Source: Ascarosepion bandense
Lineage: Eukaryota > Mollusca > Cephalopoda > Sepiida > Sepiidae
Direction: 5' to 3'
Assembly: GCA_037127315.1 (NCBI GenBank)
Contig: JBBBDQ010000419.1
Location: forward strand, 6,057,501 to 6,121,500
Length of the DNA: 64,000 nt
Position 1 is the first letter of the stretch; every line of letters begins with the position of its first letter. The notes under the pieces were generated by a model. That model did not search any database. It had not been told where the DNA came from and saw nothing but the letters and a program-made list of their open reading frames with translations. A program made the position numbers and the translations under genes. Of the stretch, positions 41,001 to 51,220 are shown piece after piece.

Positions 41001-41945
41001 GGACCACAATAATATAGTGACGAGGTCACAACACTTATATACATGCTTAATATCTCCGTTTGATAAAAAGAGAAAACAATTTATCAAGGCGAAAATATAT
41101 TGAAACTGCAGTAATTTCAGAGTTATCTCCAAGTTACAGTATTCAACTGCCAAAGGTTATGCTGACATGGAGTATTTTACTGATTTAATTGCGTGGTTTT
41201 TTGAATGCAGAGCTTCTCAAATTTGTTACTTTTGTGGAACCCTTGAATTTGTTTTCATGACCATGTTTTTCATTATTATATATACCAAAATTCACCTAAC
41301 ATCTACCGTGAATACTATGTTAAAATGGCTTTTCAAAATACAACACATTGAGCGGCCATTATTTTTGTCATAACCTAATAGTTTATGTCCAGTTTAACTT
41401 AAGCTACCGTTGGCAAAGCGAAAAAGTCAAATACTAATTGACAAATTTCTTGACAATTCTACAAGTTGTTTAATATCAATTTCATATTGGAAATATTCAC
41501 TTGCATAATAAAATCTGGCATAGTTTGTATGAAATACAATGATTTTTTTTTGCCTTAGTCTGTGTGAACATTCTGATACTACCTTGAATACAGACCAGAT
41601 TTTGAGTGCAAGGGAAATAACCGAAGGCAGAATCGCTGAACCGGAAGAATGACTGTAATGGAAATAGCAATTTCTTTATGTGGAAACATTAAGCATTTAT
41701 AGACCGAGCAGCCAGTGCTGCTGTCTGCGAAAATTTATAGAATCATTCTATAAAACAATTCTTCAAGAAAATAGGCTTCTCAAATTCCCCAGCTTTTATT
41801 TCTCGTTCCGATATCGATGGGAGTTTCTTTCCTAATCTTTCGTTTGAAATAAGTTGAAACGTCAACATCTTGATTATTTTTTTCGAGTTATATATTCTAT
41901 CCATTTTAGTTGTTACTACTGGCCTCAAGTAATGTGTTTTTTTTT
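41001..41945. other. Unassigned AT-rich DNA
   Basis: No frame above about 68 codons with any family resemblance was seen. Confidence 0.35.
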
Positions 41946-42680
41946 GTTATTTGGTAGATTATTTGTTTGCGATTATATAGCGCCAGTTCGCAAATTATGA
42001 AAAAAAGATAGTTTCGGTATGACCTAAATGCGCCATTCTCTCGAAGTGATTTTAAATCATTTTTCTGCAAAAACAATTATTTACAGCTGACAGTTTATAT
42101 ATTTCTAAAAGAGTTTGGCGCCATACATGACACCCAGTAGCTCGGCTTCAATTTATTTCCCACCATTACTACGTAGCTTTCCTGTACCTTTTATATAACT
42201 ACTTTCATGGTAATTGTTCTGATGAACGTTTCTCTATGGTCCCTAGATTTTATTCATTGAAGCGCAGTACTAGATTGGCTGCAAGATCTCATCATTTTAC
42301 ACTTGAAATGCCTAACTGTAACCGTAAGTTCTATGCTAACAGTTTCTTCTATCGCACATCTAGCTTGTGGAATTCTCTTCTGGCTTTTTGCTTCTCAGTC
42401 AAATTTGAGCTTCACAAATTTAGATCCAATGTCAAAAATTATATTCTGTTTTCTTAATTCCTGTTCTTTAATTGTTCTCTGTCTTTAATTGTGTTTTTTC
42501 ATATTCTCTAACAATCAGTAACCCCCACCCCTTGCGTTTTAGTGGCTTTATTGCTTTACTTGGCATGAAATGATTAAAAGAAGTCTCGATCTGATATGAC
42601 TATTGAAAACCACAATTCGAATTCTAAGGTTAATTCTTTGGTTTGGCAGCAATTTTGTCAGGTTGGATAAAACTATCCAT
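41946..42680 (+). repeat. Dispersed repeat X, copy 2, split by a LINE-B 3' end
   Basis: The parts at 41946-42135 and 42583-42680 match the continuous repeat at 33690-33930; the gap is filled by the LINE fragment at 42140-42582. The junction motif GACACCC...GTCTCGATCTGATATGACTA versus GACATCCGCATGAAAGTCTCGATC supports insertion. Confidence 0.6.
42140..42582 (+). mobile_element. LINE-B 3' end, plus strand
   Basis: LYNYFHGNCSDERFSMVPRF, RLAARSHHFTLEMPNCNRKF, TSSLWNSLLAFCFSVKFELH and the tail CCCCTTGCGTTTTAGTGGCT...TACTTGGCATGAAATGATTAAAAG. The tail resembles that of LINE-A but is a distinct lineage. Confidence 0.75.
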
Positions 42681-42682
42681 AG

Positions 42683-43405
42683 TGCAATTTATTCTTTGTT
42701 TAATTGGTCCTTCTCTTCCATGCATAATTTCATACATATTCATAATTTGTTACAACTATTCTATACACAGGGGTACGTTTTCAACATAAGAAAATAAAGC
42801 TAAATTTGATTTTACTTCCATTTAAGCGCATGAAGCGAATGTTATTACCTTTCTAAGTTTTGCTACAAGTCTCAGTGTTTCATATTGTCGACGGGACTTG
42901 AAATTGACGCAGTGTCTGTTCTCACTGATGTGGCAATGCAAAAGAAAAGGGAAACCTTGAATTTAACATCGACTCTAAACTAAACTTGAGGCCAATCATT
43001 TCATTTTACCAATGCTCACAAATGACGACCTTCTAATCAGTTTAAGGCTATTCACTTTACTGAACGCATGCACGGGGGAGTGACACATCAGCCCAAGACA
43101 TTCAAATAGATTACAGCTTTCAGTCGTGCATTTGAAGACTCTTCGGAGAACTGGGATTAAATTTCTCTGCACAAGCGTGATTATGCACGATTGAGTAAAG
43201 TGATAATCTGTGTAGTTTCATGTAAATATGTATCCATGTGCATTCACATAAATGGGGATAAATGATTTTGTATGTGGGGCTATGTAGAGGTGCGCATGCG
43301 TGTAATATTTCCAAATATAATGAAATTAAATGAAAACTGGTAAGCGTTTCTTCTCGAATGCAGGTAAGTAGGACTGTATGTAACTAAAACAAATATAAGT
43401 TTATA
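42683..43405. other. Unassigned DNA
   Basis: Nothing recognised. Confidence 0.3.
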
Positions 43406-44028
43406 CAAATCTACGATCTGCCCGTGCATTGAATACTGCTGCCATATCTGATCGGGTTCTCCTGCTATCCACCTAGGTGTCCTTGACAAAATCTAACGGA
43501 GAATCTGCAATGTGATCGGTCCCGACTTGGCTGCTCGGATACAGCCACTTTCTCACCGGCACAGTGTGGCTTCCCTGTGTCTCTTCTACAAATACTTTCA
43601 CGACTTCTGCTCCGATGTATTTATATCCCTGGTGCTCCCTATATACGAATTTACTCGAGCCACAAGATTAGCAACTAGGTGCCTCCTTTTTACTGTGGAA
43701 CCAATAAAATGTAAACGCAAATTCTACTTAATCAGCTTCTTTTCTCGCACCTTCCGCCTGTGGAATTCCCTTCCATTTACTTGCTTCCGCGACAGCTACA
43801 ATCTTCAAGAATTTAAATATAAAGTCAATAGACATCTCCCGTCTCACTAACTTGCATCCTCTCTCTCATGCTCTCATCTCATTACTGCAGTATTCGCATC
43901 CCTCTCCTACCCGCTTTCTGACATACCCCGTATTCCGTCACTACTTTTCATAACTTTCCTCCTATGTAGCCCCTGCACAACAGTGTCAGTATAATGCATT
44001 GCTTGATGCGATACGATAATAAAAAAAG
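43406..44028 (+). mobile_element. LINE-A 3' fragment, plus strand
   Basis: IYKSTICPCIEYCCHI-SGSP, IGPDLAARIQPLSHRHSVAS, LCLFYKYFHDFCSDVFISLV, LWNSLPFTCFRDSYNLQEFK, a 3' UTR and the tail GTAGCCCCTGCACAACAGTG...CTTGATGCGATACGATAATAAAAAAAG. A 112-codon frame (43512-43850) is still open, one of the least damaged C-termini here. Confidence 0.85.
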
Positions 44029-44104
44029 TCGACTTCGGAGACTATATTGCATTGGGGTAAGGGACAGAAGATTGGATGTAGCTGATGTAACCATTTAAAA
44101 ATAT

Positions 44105-44668
44105 ATATTGAACAGGTGAAGAGGCTCATCCCTTGATTCCTGTTTAGGATGCGGTTTCTGGTTTTCTCTTTTCCAATCTCCTCACTTTTTTTTCTTCAAT
44201 TGGAGTAGATAGACTAAACTATCGCCCGGTTCACACTCCACCCACGTCTATTGAACAGGTGAAGAGGCTCATCCCTTGTTTCCTGTTTAGGATGCGGTTT
44301 CCGGTTTTCTCTTTTCCAATCTTTTCACTTTTCTTTTTTTCAATTGGAGTAGATAGACTAAACTATCGCCCGGTTCACACTCCACCCACGTCTATTGAAC
44401 AGGTGAAGAGGCTCATCCCTTGTTTCCTGTTTAGGATGCGGTTTCTGGTTTTCTCTTTTCCAATCTCCTCACTTTTTTTTTCTTCAATTGGAGTAGATAG
44501 ACTAAACTATCGCCCGGTTCACACTCCATCCACGTCTATTGAACATGTGAAGAGGTTCATCCCTTGTTCCCTATTTAGGATGTGGTTTCTGGCTTTCTCT
44601 TTTCTTATCTTTTTACTATTACGTAGCTCCCTGCACATCAGTGACATTACCGCCTTTCTTGAATCCTG
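44105..44668 (+). mobile_element. Short LINE-tailed element, four monomers
   Basis: The motif TTGAACAGGTGAAGAGGCTC recurs at 44108, 44251, 44395 and (variant) 44539, giving periods of 143-144 bp. Each unit contains TTTAGGATGCGGTTTCTGG, a T-rich run, CAATTGGAGTAGATAGACTA and TCGCCCGGTTCACACTCCA. The last unit leads to the tail TTACGTAGCTCCCTGCACAT...TACCGCC. A 136-codon frame through the units is fortuitous (143-144-bp units do not keep phase reliably). Confidence 0.9.
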
Positions 44669-44777
44669 AAATTGGTCAACCACTCAGTTGATTCACAAGA
44701 AATTTGCTCATCCAAGCAGTATATCTCAGTCGTTTTTCCTAGAGACCCTAGAGTTCTGAAAATGGTCGATAGGGATT

Positions 44778-44902
44778 TTGTTTTTAATCATATCACCCCG
44801 AGCAAGGCGGTAAGGCCACTGGTGTGCAGGGGGCTACGCAAGAGTGAATAGATTAGAAAAGAGAAAGCCAGAAACCACGTCCTAAACAGAGAACAAGATT
44901 AC
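44778..44902 (-). mobile_element. Short LINE-tailed element, truncated in first monomer
   Basis: TTTTTAATCATATCACCCCG, AGCAAGGCGGTAAGGCCACT and GTGCAGGGGGCTACGC (tail complement), then a monomer start ending at AACAGAGAACAAG. Confidence 0.8.
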
Positions 44903-45084
44903 CATGATACAAATATTAAAAAAAAAAGATATTAAATAATAATAATGGTATATAATAATTTTTATGCAGAAATATTCTTGAAACATAGAAGCCATTAATT
45001 ATGAACGTGATCTTCGTTTACTTTTCCTGCATGAGTTCAAACTTGGCCACAGTGCCTCCCAAACTTCTGCCAATATCAACAAAG

Positions 45085-45237
45085 AATGGGGAGATGGGTC
45101 TAGAAGTAATCACAGCAGTACGAAGGTGGTTCCAGAAATTCCGTGTTGTTGATGAAAATCTTGAAGATGAAGACGACCATGCAGTCTTGGCAACAAACAA
45201 TTGCAAACAGTTGTTGATCAAAACCCAAGATGTTGAA
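45085..45237 (+). pseudogene. Mariner transposase N-terminal fragment
   Basis: Within the 82-codon frame 45001-45249, the part VRRWFQKFRVVDENLEDEDD and NCKQLLIKTQDVEID resembles the second helix-turn-helix and linker of mariner transposases (WFxKFRxGDxxLED...). It is cut by a (GATA)n/(CA)n block at 45238. Confidence 0.6.
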
Positions 45238-45278
45238 ATAGATAGATAGATAGATAGATAGAAATGTCACACACACAC

Positions 45279-45342
<64 letters not shown>
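45238..45342 (+). repeat. (GATA)n(CA)n(TA)n compound microsatellite
   Basis: GATA to 45262, CA to about 45311, TA to 45342. Confidence 0.95.
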
Positions 45343-45345
<3 letters not shown>

Positions 45346-46120
45346 GGAAACATATTCTGTCTTTAATCCCTGGTGAATTAGACAAGTAGTTCTTGAAATC
45401 TGGTCGTTTTTCTGTTTTAAGCCTCAAATTAATAGAAAATCAACTATTTTTTTTTCAGTACTCATTCTTATAGTAATTCATGTATGTAAACAAACACTTG
45501 CATATTACATTGCAAACATTATCTTTGTGAAATATAATAAACACATAATGCATTATAAGAAAATAATTATATAAATTTAAATATACATAAAACAAAATTT
45601 TTTATGCAATTCACTACTAGTAGAACTATTTTTTTTTATAAACAAATATCTATGGTGTTTAATAAGTACTTCATAGGTTAAGAAGCTATATTGGTGTGTT
45701 ATCGTTAAACGTAATTTGCATGTCTGGAAAAGTGTCTCACTTTGACTTGATGCTAAATAAATACATAAATGCATGCACACTTGTTTGCAACCGTTACGTG
45801 TTTTGAAATAAATGTGAGAAAGAAACAAACATGTACAATAAAAAAAAACAATTATCATTTTGCAAAAAAAAACAAAAAAAAATACCTAGAAAAAAAAACC
45901 TAGGCGCACAAAAAGGGGGCATTTATGTTTTTTACTATTTCAAAAAGAGTTTGCCTCAGAAGATGATTTCGGTTTGTTTGTTTTTTACTGACTTTGAGAG
46001 TTATAAATATGCTGCAAAACTATGATATTTTGATATAATATATCAAAATAAAACTTTGAGAATTATAATATGCTGCAAAACTATGTTTAATCTAAGTAAT
46101 CTTATATAATCTGTGTGTGA
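45343..46120. other. Unassigned AT-rich DNA with a local duplication
   Basis: AACTTTGAGAATTATAATAT...GCTGCAAAACTATG occurs twice at 45988-46024 and 46051-46086, flanking an ATATCAAAATA palindrome. Nothing else recognised. Confidence 0.4.
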
Positions 46121-46122
46121 TA

Positions 46123-46500
46123 CTACAGAAGGATGCTGAGAATACCACGAACCAAGCACCTGAGCAACGACGAAGGTCTTGGAGAGGATGCAAACCCCAG
46201 AAGAAAACTAATACTTATCATCAGGAAGAGACAGATAAGGTCACTGGAACACGTAATGAGGAAGGAGTGTTAGGAGAATCTGGTATTCACAGGACGGATA
46301 AAGGGAAAGAGAGACAAGGAAAAGCAGCGCAGGACATATTTGATCAGCTTGAACAAAGAGATGAGGCAACGGGTTTTGGGAGAGATACCAAGAGGAATAA
46401 TATTAAGAGCAACAAGGGACAAGGACAAATGGAAGTCCATGATCGCCTACGCCCTGAAGGGACACAGCACATGACGAATAATAAAAATAATTATTCCAAT
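46123..46500 (+). pseudogene. RTE-like LINE 3' coding end, plus strand
   Basis: YYRRMLRIPRTKHLSNDEV, then in a shifted frame LERMQTPEEN and KEEVLGESGIHRTDKGKERQ and (GKERQ)GKAAQDIFDQLEQR; the close MEVHDRLRPEGTQHMTNN matches the end that in other copies precedes TAGAAGAAG. This is the part lying downstream of the stretch preserved in the three minus-strand fragments. Confidence 0.7.
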
Positions 46501-46574
46501 AACATCTATTGCAAATAAAAATTAAAATAACTGTAATTAATTGAACTTCTGTTAAAAGGAATACAACGATAGAT

Positions 46575-46577
46575 AGG

Positions 46578-46633
<56 letters not shown>

Positions 46634-46644
46634 CAGTCTGTCCA

Positions 46645-46681
<37 letters not shown>

Positions 46682-46692
46682 CAGTCTGTCTA

Positions 46693-46752
<60 letters not shown>

Positions 46753-46753
46753 C
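46575..46753 (+). repeat. (TCTA)n array with two higher-order interruptions
   Basis: Three long TATC runs separated by TCAGTCTGTCCATA and TCAGTCTGTCTATA, so the array itself has expanded once around the interruption. Confidence 0.95.
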
Positions 46754-46786
46754 ACACATGCATGCGCATGTACACACATACACAAA

Positions 46787-47638
46787 GGAGGGTGCCATGG
46801 GTAAATTATTGTTATTTTATATTTTTAATTTTGCGCATTCGCATTGTTTGCGTTTGATTTTGTCTACTTCACAGTATAGTAGGGTCAGGTGGGACCCACC
46901 TGTGAGAAAAAGAGCAGTCTGGTGCAATTCACCCCACCGGAAAATTTGAAAAGGCATACGAACATTTCAGAATGTTTGGCTGACAATCTGAGAGCAATTC
47001 AGAGAATTCGAAAAGAGTTTGGTGAGTCTAATGGTGATTACGAAGGTGTTTGGAGTGATCACTAGTAATGGCGACATTATGCTACTATTCACTTTCCCAC
47101 AGGGCCTCAGACTCAACACGGGGGCATACATCAAGTGCTTTCGGTTCTTGTTTAAGAGAGTTGCTGTTGGAAGACCCTATGTTGGCAACAGGAATCTGCA
47201 TCATGCCACACATGCAGGAGAATACAGTCAAGGCAATCAGACAATTTCTGTAACCATTTCACCTTCTGTATCTGATCGCCTAACTCCTCAGTCTGCAAAT
47301 CTCTTGATTATTATACGTGGAGCCTTGATGAACCAGAGACCAAGAAAACTCCTTGTAACAACAAAGATGAATTAAAGGCAAGAATTATGGCAGGATTCAT
47401 CAACATGGCGACTGTCAATAAGAGTTGCAAGAGATTCTAAAGTTGTCTGGAGGCTGTGTGTGAAGCCAATGGCGATTTTACTATTATTTAATAAATGTAC
47501 TATTTTAGTATATTTAGTATTTAGTATTTCAAGATAAGTTTATATAATTTTGGTAAATATATCTGCGAAAATGAGATATCAGTAATATTTTCATTTTTGC
47601 GTAATTTAGACTATATTTTATCCATCGCACTCTGTATA
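46787..47638 (+). mobile_element. Mariner-like element G, copy 1
   Basis: Starts near ATGGGTAAATTATTGTTATT, ends near ATCCATCGCACTCTGTATAT. Decayed plus-strand frames read VFGVITSNGDIMLLFTFPQG, LRLNTGAYIKCFR, RVAVGRPYVGNRNLHHATHA (degenerate position of the second catalytic Asp) and KLLVTTKMNELKAR, SCKRFXSCLEAV. At the third-Asp region (NSPDCNPLDY type) the DNA is shortened. Sister copies are at 57292-57740 (minus) and 61250-62050 (plus). Confidence 0.75.
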
Positions 47639-47660
47639 TAGTAGGGAGTTAACTGAGATG

Positions 47661-48080
47661 TGTTCCGTTTAACAATGGTAGGATATTCATATCATAAACA
47701 GGCAGATAGGATTTTTACATACGGCTGCGTGGACGGTAATGGGTGTGACACAGGAGCTGCTCTTGAATTACCCGCTATGAGATGTAAAACATGCTAGGGC
47801 CATTTGACGTGTGCTGATACTTGGATCATCCCCGACAGTGTGCGGAATATGTTCTTCGTGGTCAGGCGTACGAGCCAATCTGGGTTTTCCCCGATACATA
47901 TTTTGTTATGCCACGGGTCCTGTCTCAGCAACGCGCCGATAAACAGCAGCAACGGTTGGATGACTCGGCTGCATTCTGTCTGGAAACGCAATCGGAATCC
48001 ATTATTATTCGCGTGGCCGTATGTAAAAATCATATCTGTCTACTCACGATATGAATATCCTGCCATTATTAAACGGGACA
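47661..48080. mobile_element. Novel 420-bp element with about 65-bp terminal inverted repeats
   Basis: The left arm 47661-47730 (TGTTCCGTTTAACAATGG, AGGATATTCATATCATAAAC, GATTTTTACATACGG) is complementary to the right arm 48010-48080 (CCGTATGTAAAAATCATATC, CACGATATGAATATCCTGCC, AAACGGGACA) with about six differences. The interior is GC-richer and open in three frames over about 240 bp, but no protein domain is recognised. No clear target duplication. Confidence 0.8.
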
Positions 48081-48186
48081 TTTATCAGTTAGCTCACTAC
48101 TACACACATTAAACATTATAGACAGATTAGTCACAAATGTACACAAATAAGAAATATAATCTAGTATACATGGCAACACACCGTAT

Positions 48187-48490
48187 CAGTCAGTTAAGTG
48201 CCATACGTGATACACGCTTGGGCGATCATGTCTCGAAAGAGACATGACTGACTGGGCAGGAGATTCTCCCGCAGTAGGTTGCTATTGCTTTCTGCGGTAG
48301 ACTGGTTGCCAGCCAAGGCTATAGAACCCAATCTGTCCTGTTATTTAACCCATAACTGGAAGGAAGAGACGGATTAATACCTTTCCCAGGGGTATTTGCG
48401 CCTATGTGAATGTAAGGAATTCAGCTGGAATTCGAACTCGGCTCCCTGATTGCTCGTTCCGAGTCGATATTCACTGAACCACAACGCACA
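48187..48490 (-). mobile_element. tRNA-headed SINE, full length, well preserved
   Basis: Left CAGTCAGTTAAGTGCCATAC, hairpin GATCATGTCTCGAAAGAGAC, body, box B complement GGAATTCGAACTCGGC, head complement CCACAACGCAC at right. Confidence 0.92.
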
Positions 48491-48678
48491 TCCGCATTAC
48501 CACTATATTACCGAGGATACTTGCTTTAAACATAATAACTCAAAAACAGTGGATTTGCGAATATATATTTATATAGAATTTCTCCTTGGTTCGGTGTGAG
48601 GGACCAGACCCTAAAGTTTGTAAAAGTAAAACCCTTATATTTATGTGGAGAACACTTACCTAATTTTTTTCATGTATA

Positions 48679-48752
48679 GGGTCCAATAGCTCAGTTCTTA
48701 GAACAGAAGAACCAGACTATTCTCACACTGGATTTGATTATAGTGGCACAAT
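48679..48752 (+). pseudogene. tRNA-like sequence (Thr/Val-like start), degenerate
   Basis: GGGTCCAATAGCTCAGTTCTTAGAAC contains a good box A (TAGCTCAGTTCTTAGA); box B appears as TGGATTTGATTATAG, degraded from GGTTCGATTCC. The acceptor stem does not close. Pseudogene or SINE head. Confidence 0.5.
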
Positions 48753-48844
48753 ACCGACTACACTTTTTGATAGAGCCGAAGACAGAGAACTGGTATACAG
48801 AGTGACACAAAGTCTACAAACAACCCTTCTCAGGTTTTGAATTC

Positions 48845-49016
48845 AGTGTTGTCTTTCTCCCAGATCGCTTGCCTTCCAAGGCTATAGGACCCAGTTTGTC
48901 CTATTTTACCTATAGCTGGGAGGAGCAGAGATGTAAGGGTATTTGCTCGTAAGTGAATGCAACGAACTCAACTGAAATTGAAACTGGGCTTTCTGATTGC
49001 TCATTCCAGGCCATTC
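48845..49016 (-). mobile_element. SINE fragment, minus strand
   Basis: TTTCTCCCAGATCGCTTGCC, CTATAGGACCCAGTTTGTCC, AAGTGAATGCAACGAACTCA and CTCATTCCAGGCC follow the complement of the SINE middle and box B. It lies head to head with the next plus-strand SINE, giving an inverted pair. Confidence 0.7.
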
Positions 49017-49017
49017 C

Positions 49018-49428
49018 GCTCAAAACGAGAAATCGGAGAGCCGAGTTCAAATTCCAGTTAGATTCTTTGTATTCACTTTGGCGCAAATACTCTTGAGAAT
49101 GGTATGTATCCATCGCTTCTCTCTTCAGCTATGAATTAAATATCGGGGCAGATTGCATTCTGTAGACTTCTGCAGAAAGTAATGGCAGCCTACTGCGGGA
49201 AAGTCTTCTGCCCAGTCAATTATGTCTCTTTCAGGACATGATCGCCCAAACGTGTATCACGTACGGCACTTAATTGACTGACAGATCGATCACACATGAA
49301 TAAAATCGGGAATGAGCTTGAAATTCACCTAGGTCATTTTTAGGTCACAAGTTCAACACGCAGGTTAGCAAAGGAGAATTGTAAAAATTCACTGATAGAA
49401 ACTCCAGTTTTGACATGTATATGATGAG
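49018..49428 (+). repeat. Unit 1 of a 454-bp tandem duplication (SINE plus flank)
   Basis: SINE from GAAATCGGAGAGCCGAGTTC to TTAATTGACTGACAG (49018-49284; the head start is diverged and 16 bp around the CCAGTCTACC block are missing), then 144 bp of flank (CACACATGAATAAAATCGGG ... TTTTGACATGTATATGATGAGA). The flank repeats 454 bp downstream. Confidence 0.85.
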
Positions 49429-49883
49429 ATGTGCGTTGTGGTGCATTGGATATCGGCTCAGAACGACAAATCGGGGAGCCGAGTTCAAATTCCAGCCGAA
49501 TTCATTGCATCCATTTGCGCGCAAATACCCTTGGGAAAGGTATTAATCCGTCTATTCCTTTCCAGTTATTGGTTAAATAACAGGACAAATTGGGTTCTAT
49601 AGCCTTGGTCGTCAACCAGTCTACCGCAGAAAGCAATGACAACCTACTGCGGGAAAGTCTTCTGCCCAGTCAGTCATGTCTCTTTCAAGACATGATCGCC
49701 CAAACGTGTATCACGTACGGCACTTAATTGACTGACAGATCCATCACACATGAATAAAATCGGGAATGAGCTTGAAATTCACCTAGGTCATTTTTAGGTC
49801 ACGAGTTCAACACGCAGGTCAGCAAAGGAGAATTGTAAAAATTCACTGATAGAAACTCCAGTTTTGACATGTATATGATGAGA
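49429..49883 (+). repeat. Unit 2 of the 454-bp tandem duplication (full SINE plus flank)
   Basis: SINE 49431-49737 with intact box A (GTTGTGGTGCATTGG) and box B (GCCGAGTTCAAATTCC), then the same 144-bp flank to GATGAGA at 49883 with only about three differences (for example GATCGATC/GATCCATC, CACAAG/CACGAG). CACACATGAA is at 49291 and 49745. Confidence 0.9.
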
Positions 49884-50560
49884 GGCACGATTGCCTCATC
49901 AGATCAATGTTCGGCGCTTGAAATACAACCTTACACCTCAGGAAATTACTGAAATCTTGTGATAGAAAGCTTAAATTTATAAGAGCAACAAAAAGATAAA
50001 TTGATTTCAAGTCCAGTCTGAGCTGGAATATTACAATGGTTTAATTGAAATCCAACACGTGTTATGCTCTTGCATATTCTTTTCTTTCGATAAACGGATC
50101 TATTAAGAGATTTTGATTTGCTAGCCCACCTGTGTTCCCCTTTTTTAAAAAAAATGTTTATTAATTCTATTGTTGAGATTTAATCTGATTTCAACGGCCC
50201 GGATTTTAATAACTATAATGTTAGAGGTAAAGTGCCTACATTTCCGAGGCAAGTGATGACAAGAGTTGGACACCTGCTTTCTTTCATGTTACAATCCCAG
50301 TAGTAAAATGCTATTTTTATTTTTTTATCAAGGCGATTTTCTTTTTATTTCAACGATATTGTTTCTTTCATCAGACAACATCCTAAAAAGATTATCTTAA
50401 TCATGTTTGTTTAAATAGAAAATAGCTTAGGTTCTCTACCGCGTTTCCCGTGTTTGAATATATAGTTGTTTTTTTTATGTTTTTTGTTGTTGTTGTTTTT
50501 TTTTGCTTTCATTACATTTTTTAGTCATTACAGATGTGCGTGAGTAGCACAGAAAATGGA
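49884..50560. other. Unassigned AT-rich DNA
   Basis: T-rich runs (TTGTTGTTGTTG near 50488). No family recognised. Confidence 0.35.
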
Positions 50561-50894
50561 ACAGGTGTGCCGAGTTCAAATTTCGGGTCAGTTTAGCTCG
50601 TTCACTTTCGCACAATTACCCTTAGGAAAGCTACGAATTATATTTCTATTTTACTATGAATTAAACAGACTAAGTTCTCCAGCCTTAGTTGGCAACCAGT
50701 CTAGGAGACGGACAACTCAAAACCGTCTGGTGTGCCGAGTTCAAATTTCGGTTCAGTTTAGCTCGTTCACTTTCGCACAATTACCCTTATGAAAGCTACG
50801 AATTATATTTCTATTTTACTATGAATTAAACAGACTAAGTTCTCCAGCATTAGTTGGCAACCAGTCTAGGAGATGGACAACCCAACACCGTCTG
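50530..50894 (+). repeat. SINE subfamily B, 165-bp tandem duplication
   Basis: Two units at 50565-50729 and 50730-50894, each GTGTGCCGAGTTCAAATTTC (box B region) to CAACCAGTCTAGGAGA(C/T)GGACAAC...CCGTCTG. The first is preceded by a head-like GATGTGCGTGAGTAGCAC. Differences are few (about eight). Box-A-bearing DNA is present once, the box B to body part twice. Confidence 0.85.
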
Positions 50895-50913
50895 ATTAGG
50901 GCTATCTACTACG

Positions 50914-51220
50914 TATGTGCGTTGTGGTGCAATGGACATCGGCTCGGAACGACAAATCAGGGAGCCGAGTTCGAATTCCAGTTGAATTCTTTGCATTTAC
51001 TTACGCACAAATACCCTTGGTAAAGGTATTAATCCGTCTTTTCCCTCCAGTTATGAGTTAAATAATAGGACAGATTGGGTTCTATAGCTTTGGCTGGCAA
51101 CCAGTCTACCGCAGAAAGCAATGGCAACCTACTGCGGGATAATCTTCTGCCCAATCAGTCATGTCTCTTTCGAGACATGATCGTCCAAGGTGTGTATCAC
51201 GTATGGCACTTAAATGACTG
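50914..51220 (+). mobile_element. tRNA-headed SINE, full length, start of a tandem array
   Basis: Box A TGCGTTGTGGTGCAATGG, box B GCCGAGTTCGAATTCC, body and tail TTAAATGACTG. The last 102 bp (from 51119) form the first tail of the array described next. Confidence 0.92.

Noticed and set aside
44259..44669. 136-codon frame with repeated RLNYRPVHTPPTS
   Set aside because: It reads through monomers of the short LINE-tailed elements; the same peptide appears at each element and in no coherent gene.
47804..48112. 102-codon frame inside the 420-bp TIR element as a gene
   Set aside because: Three overlapping frames on both strands are open because of local composition; no domain; the frame runs out through the inverted repeat.
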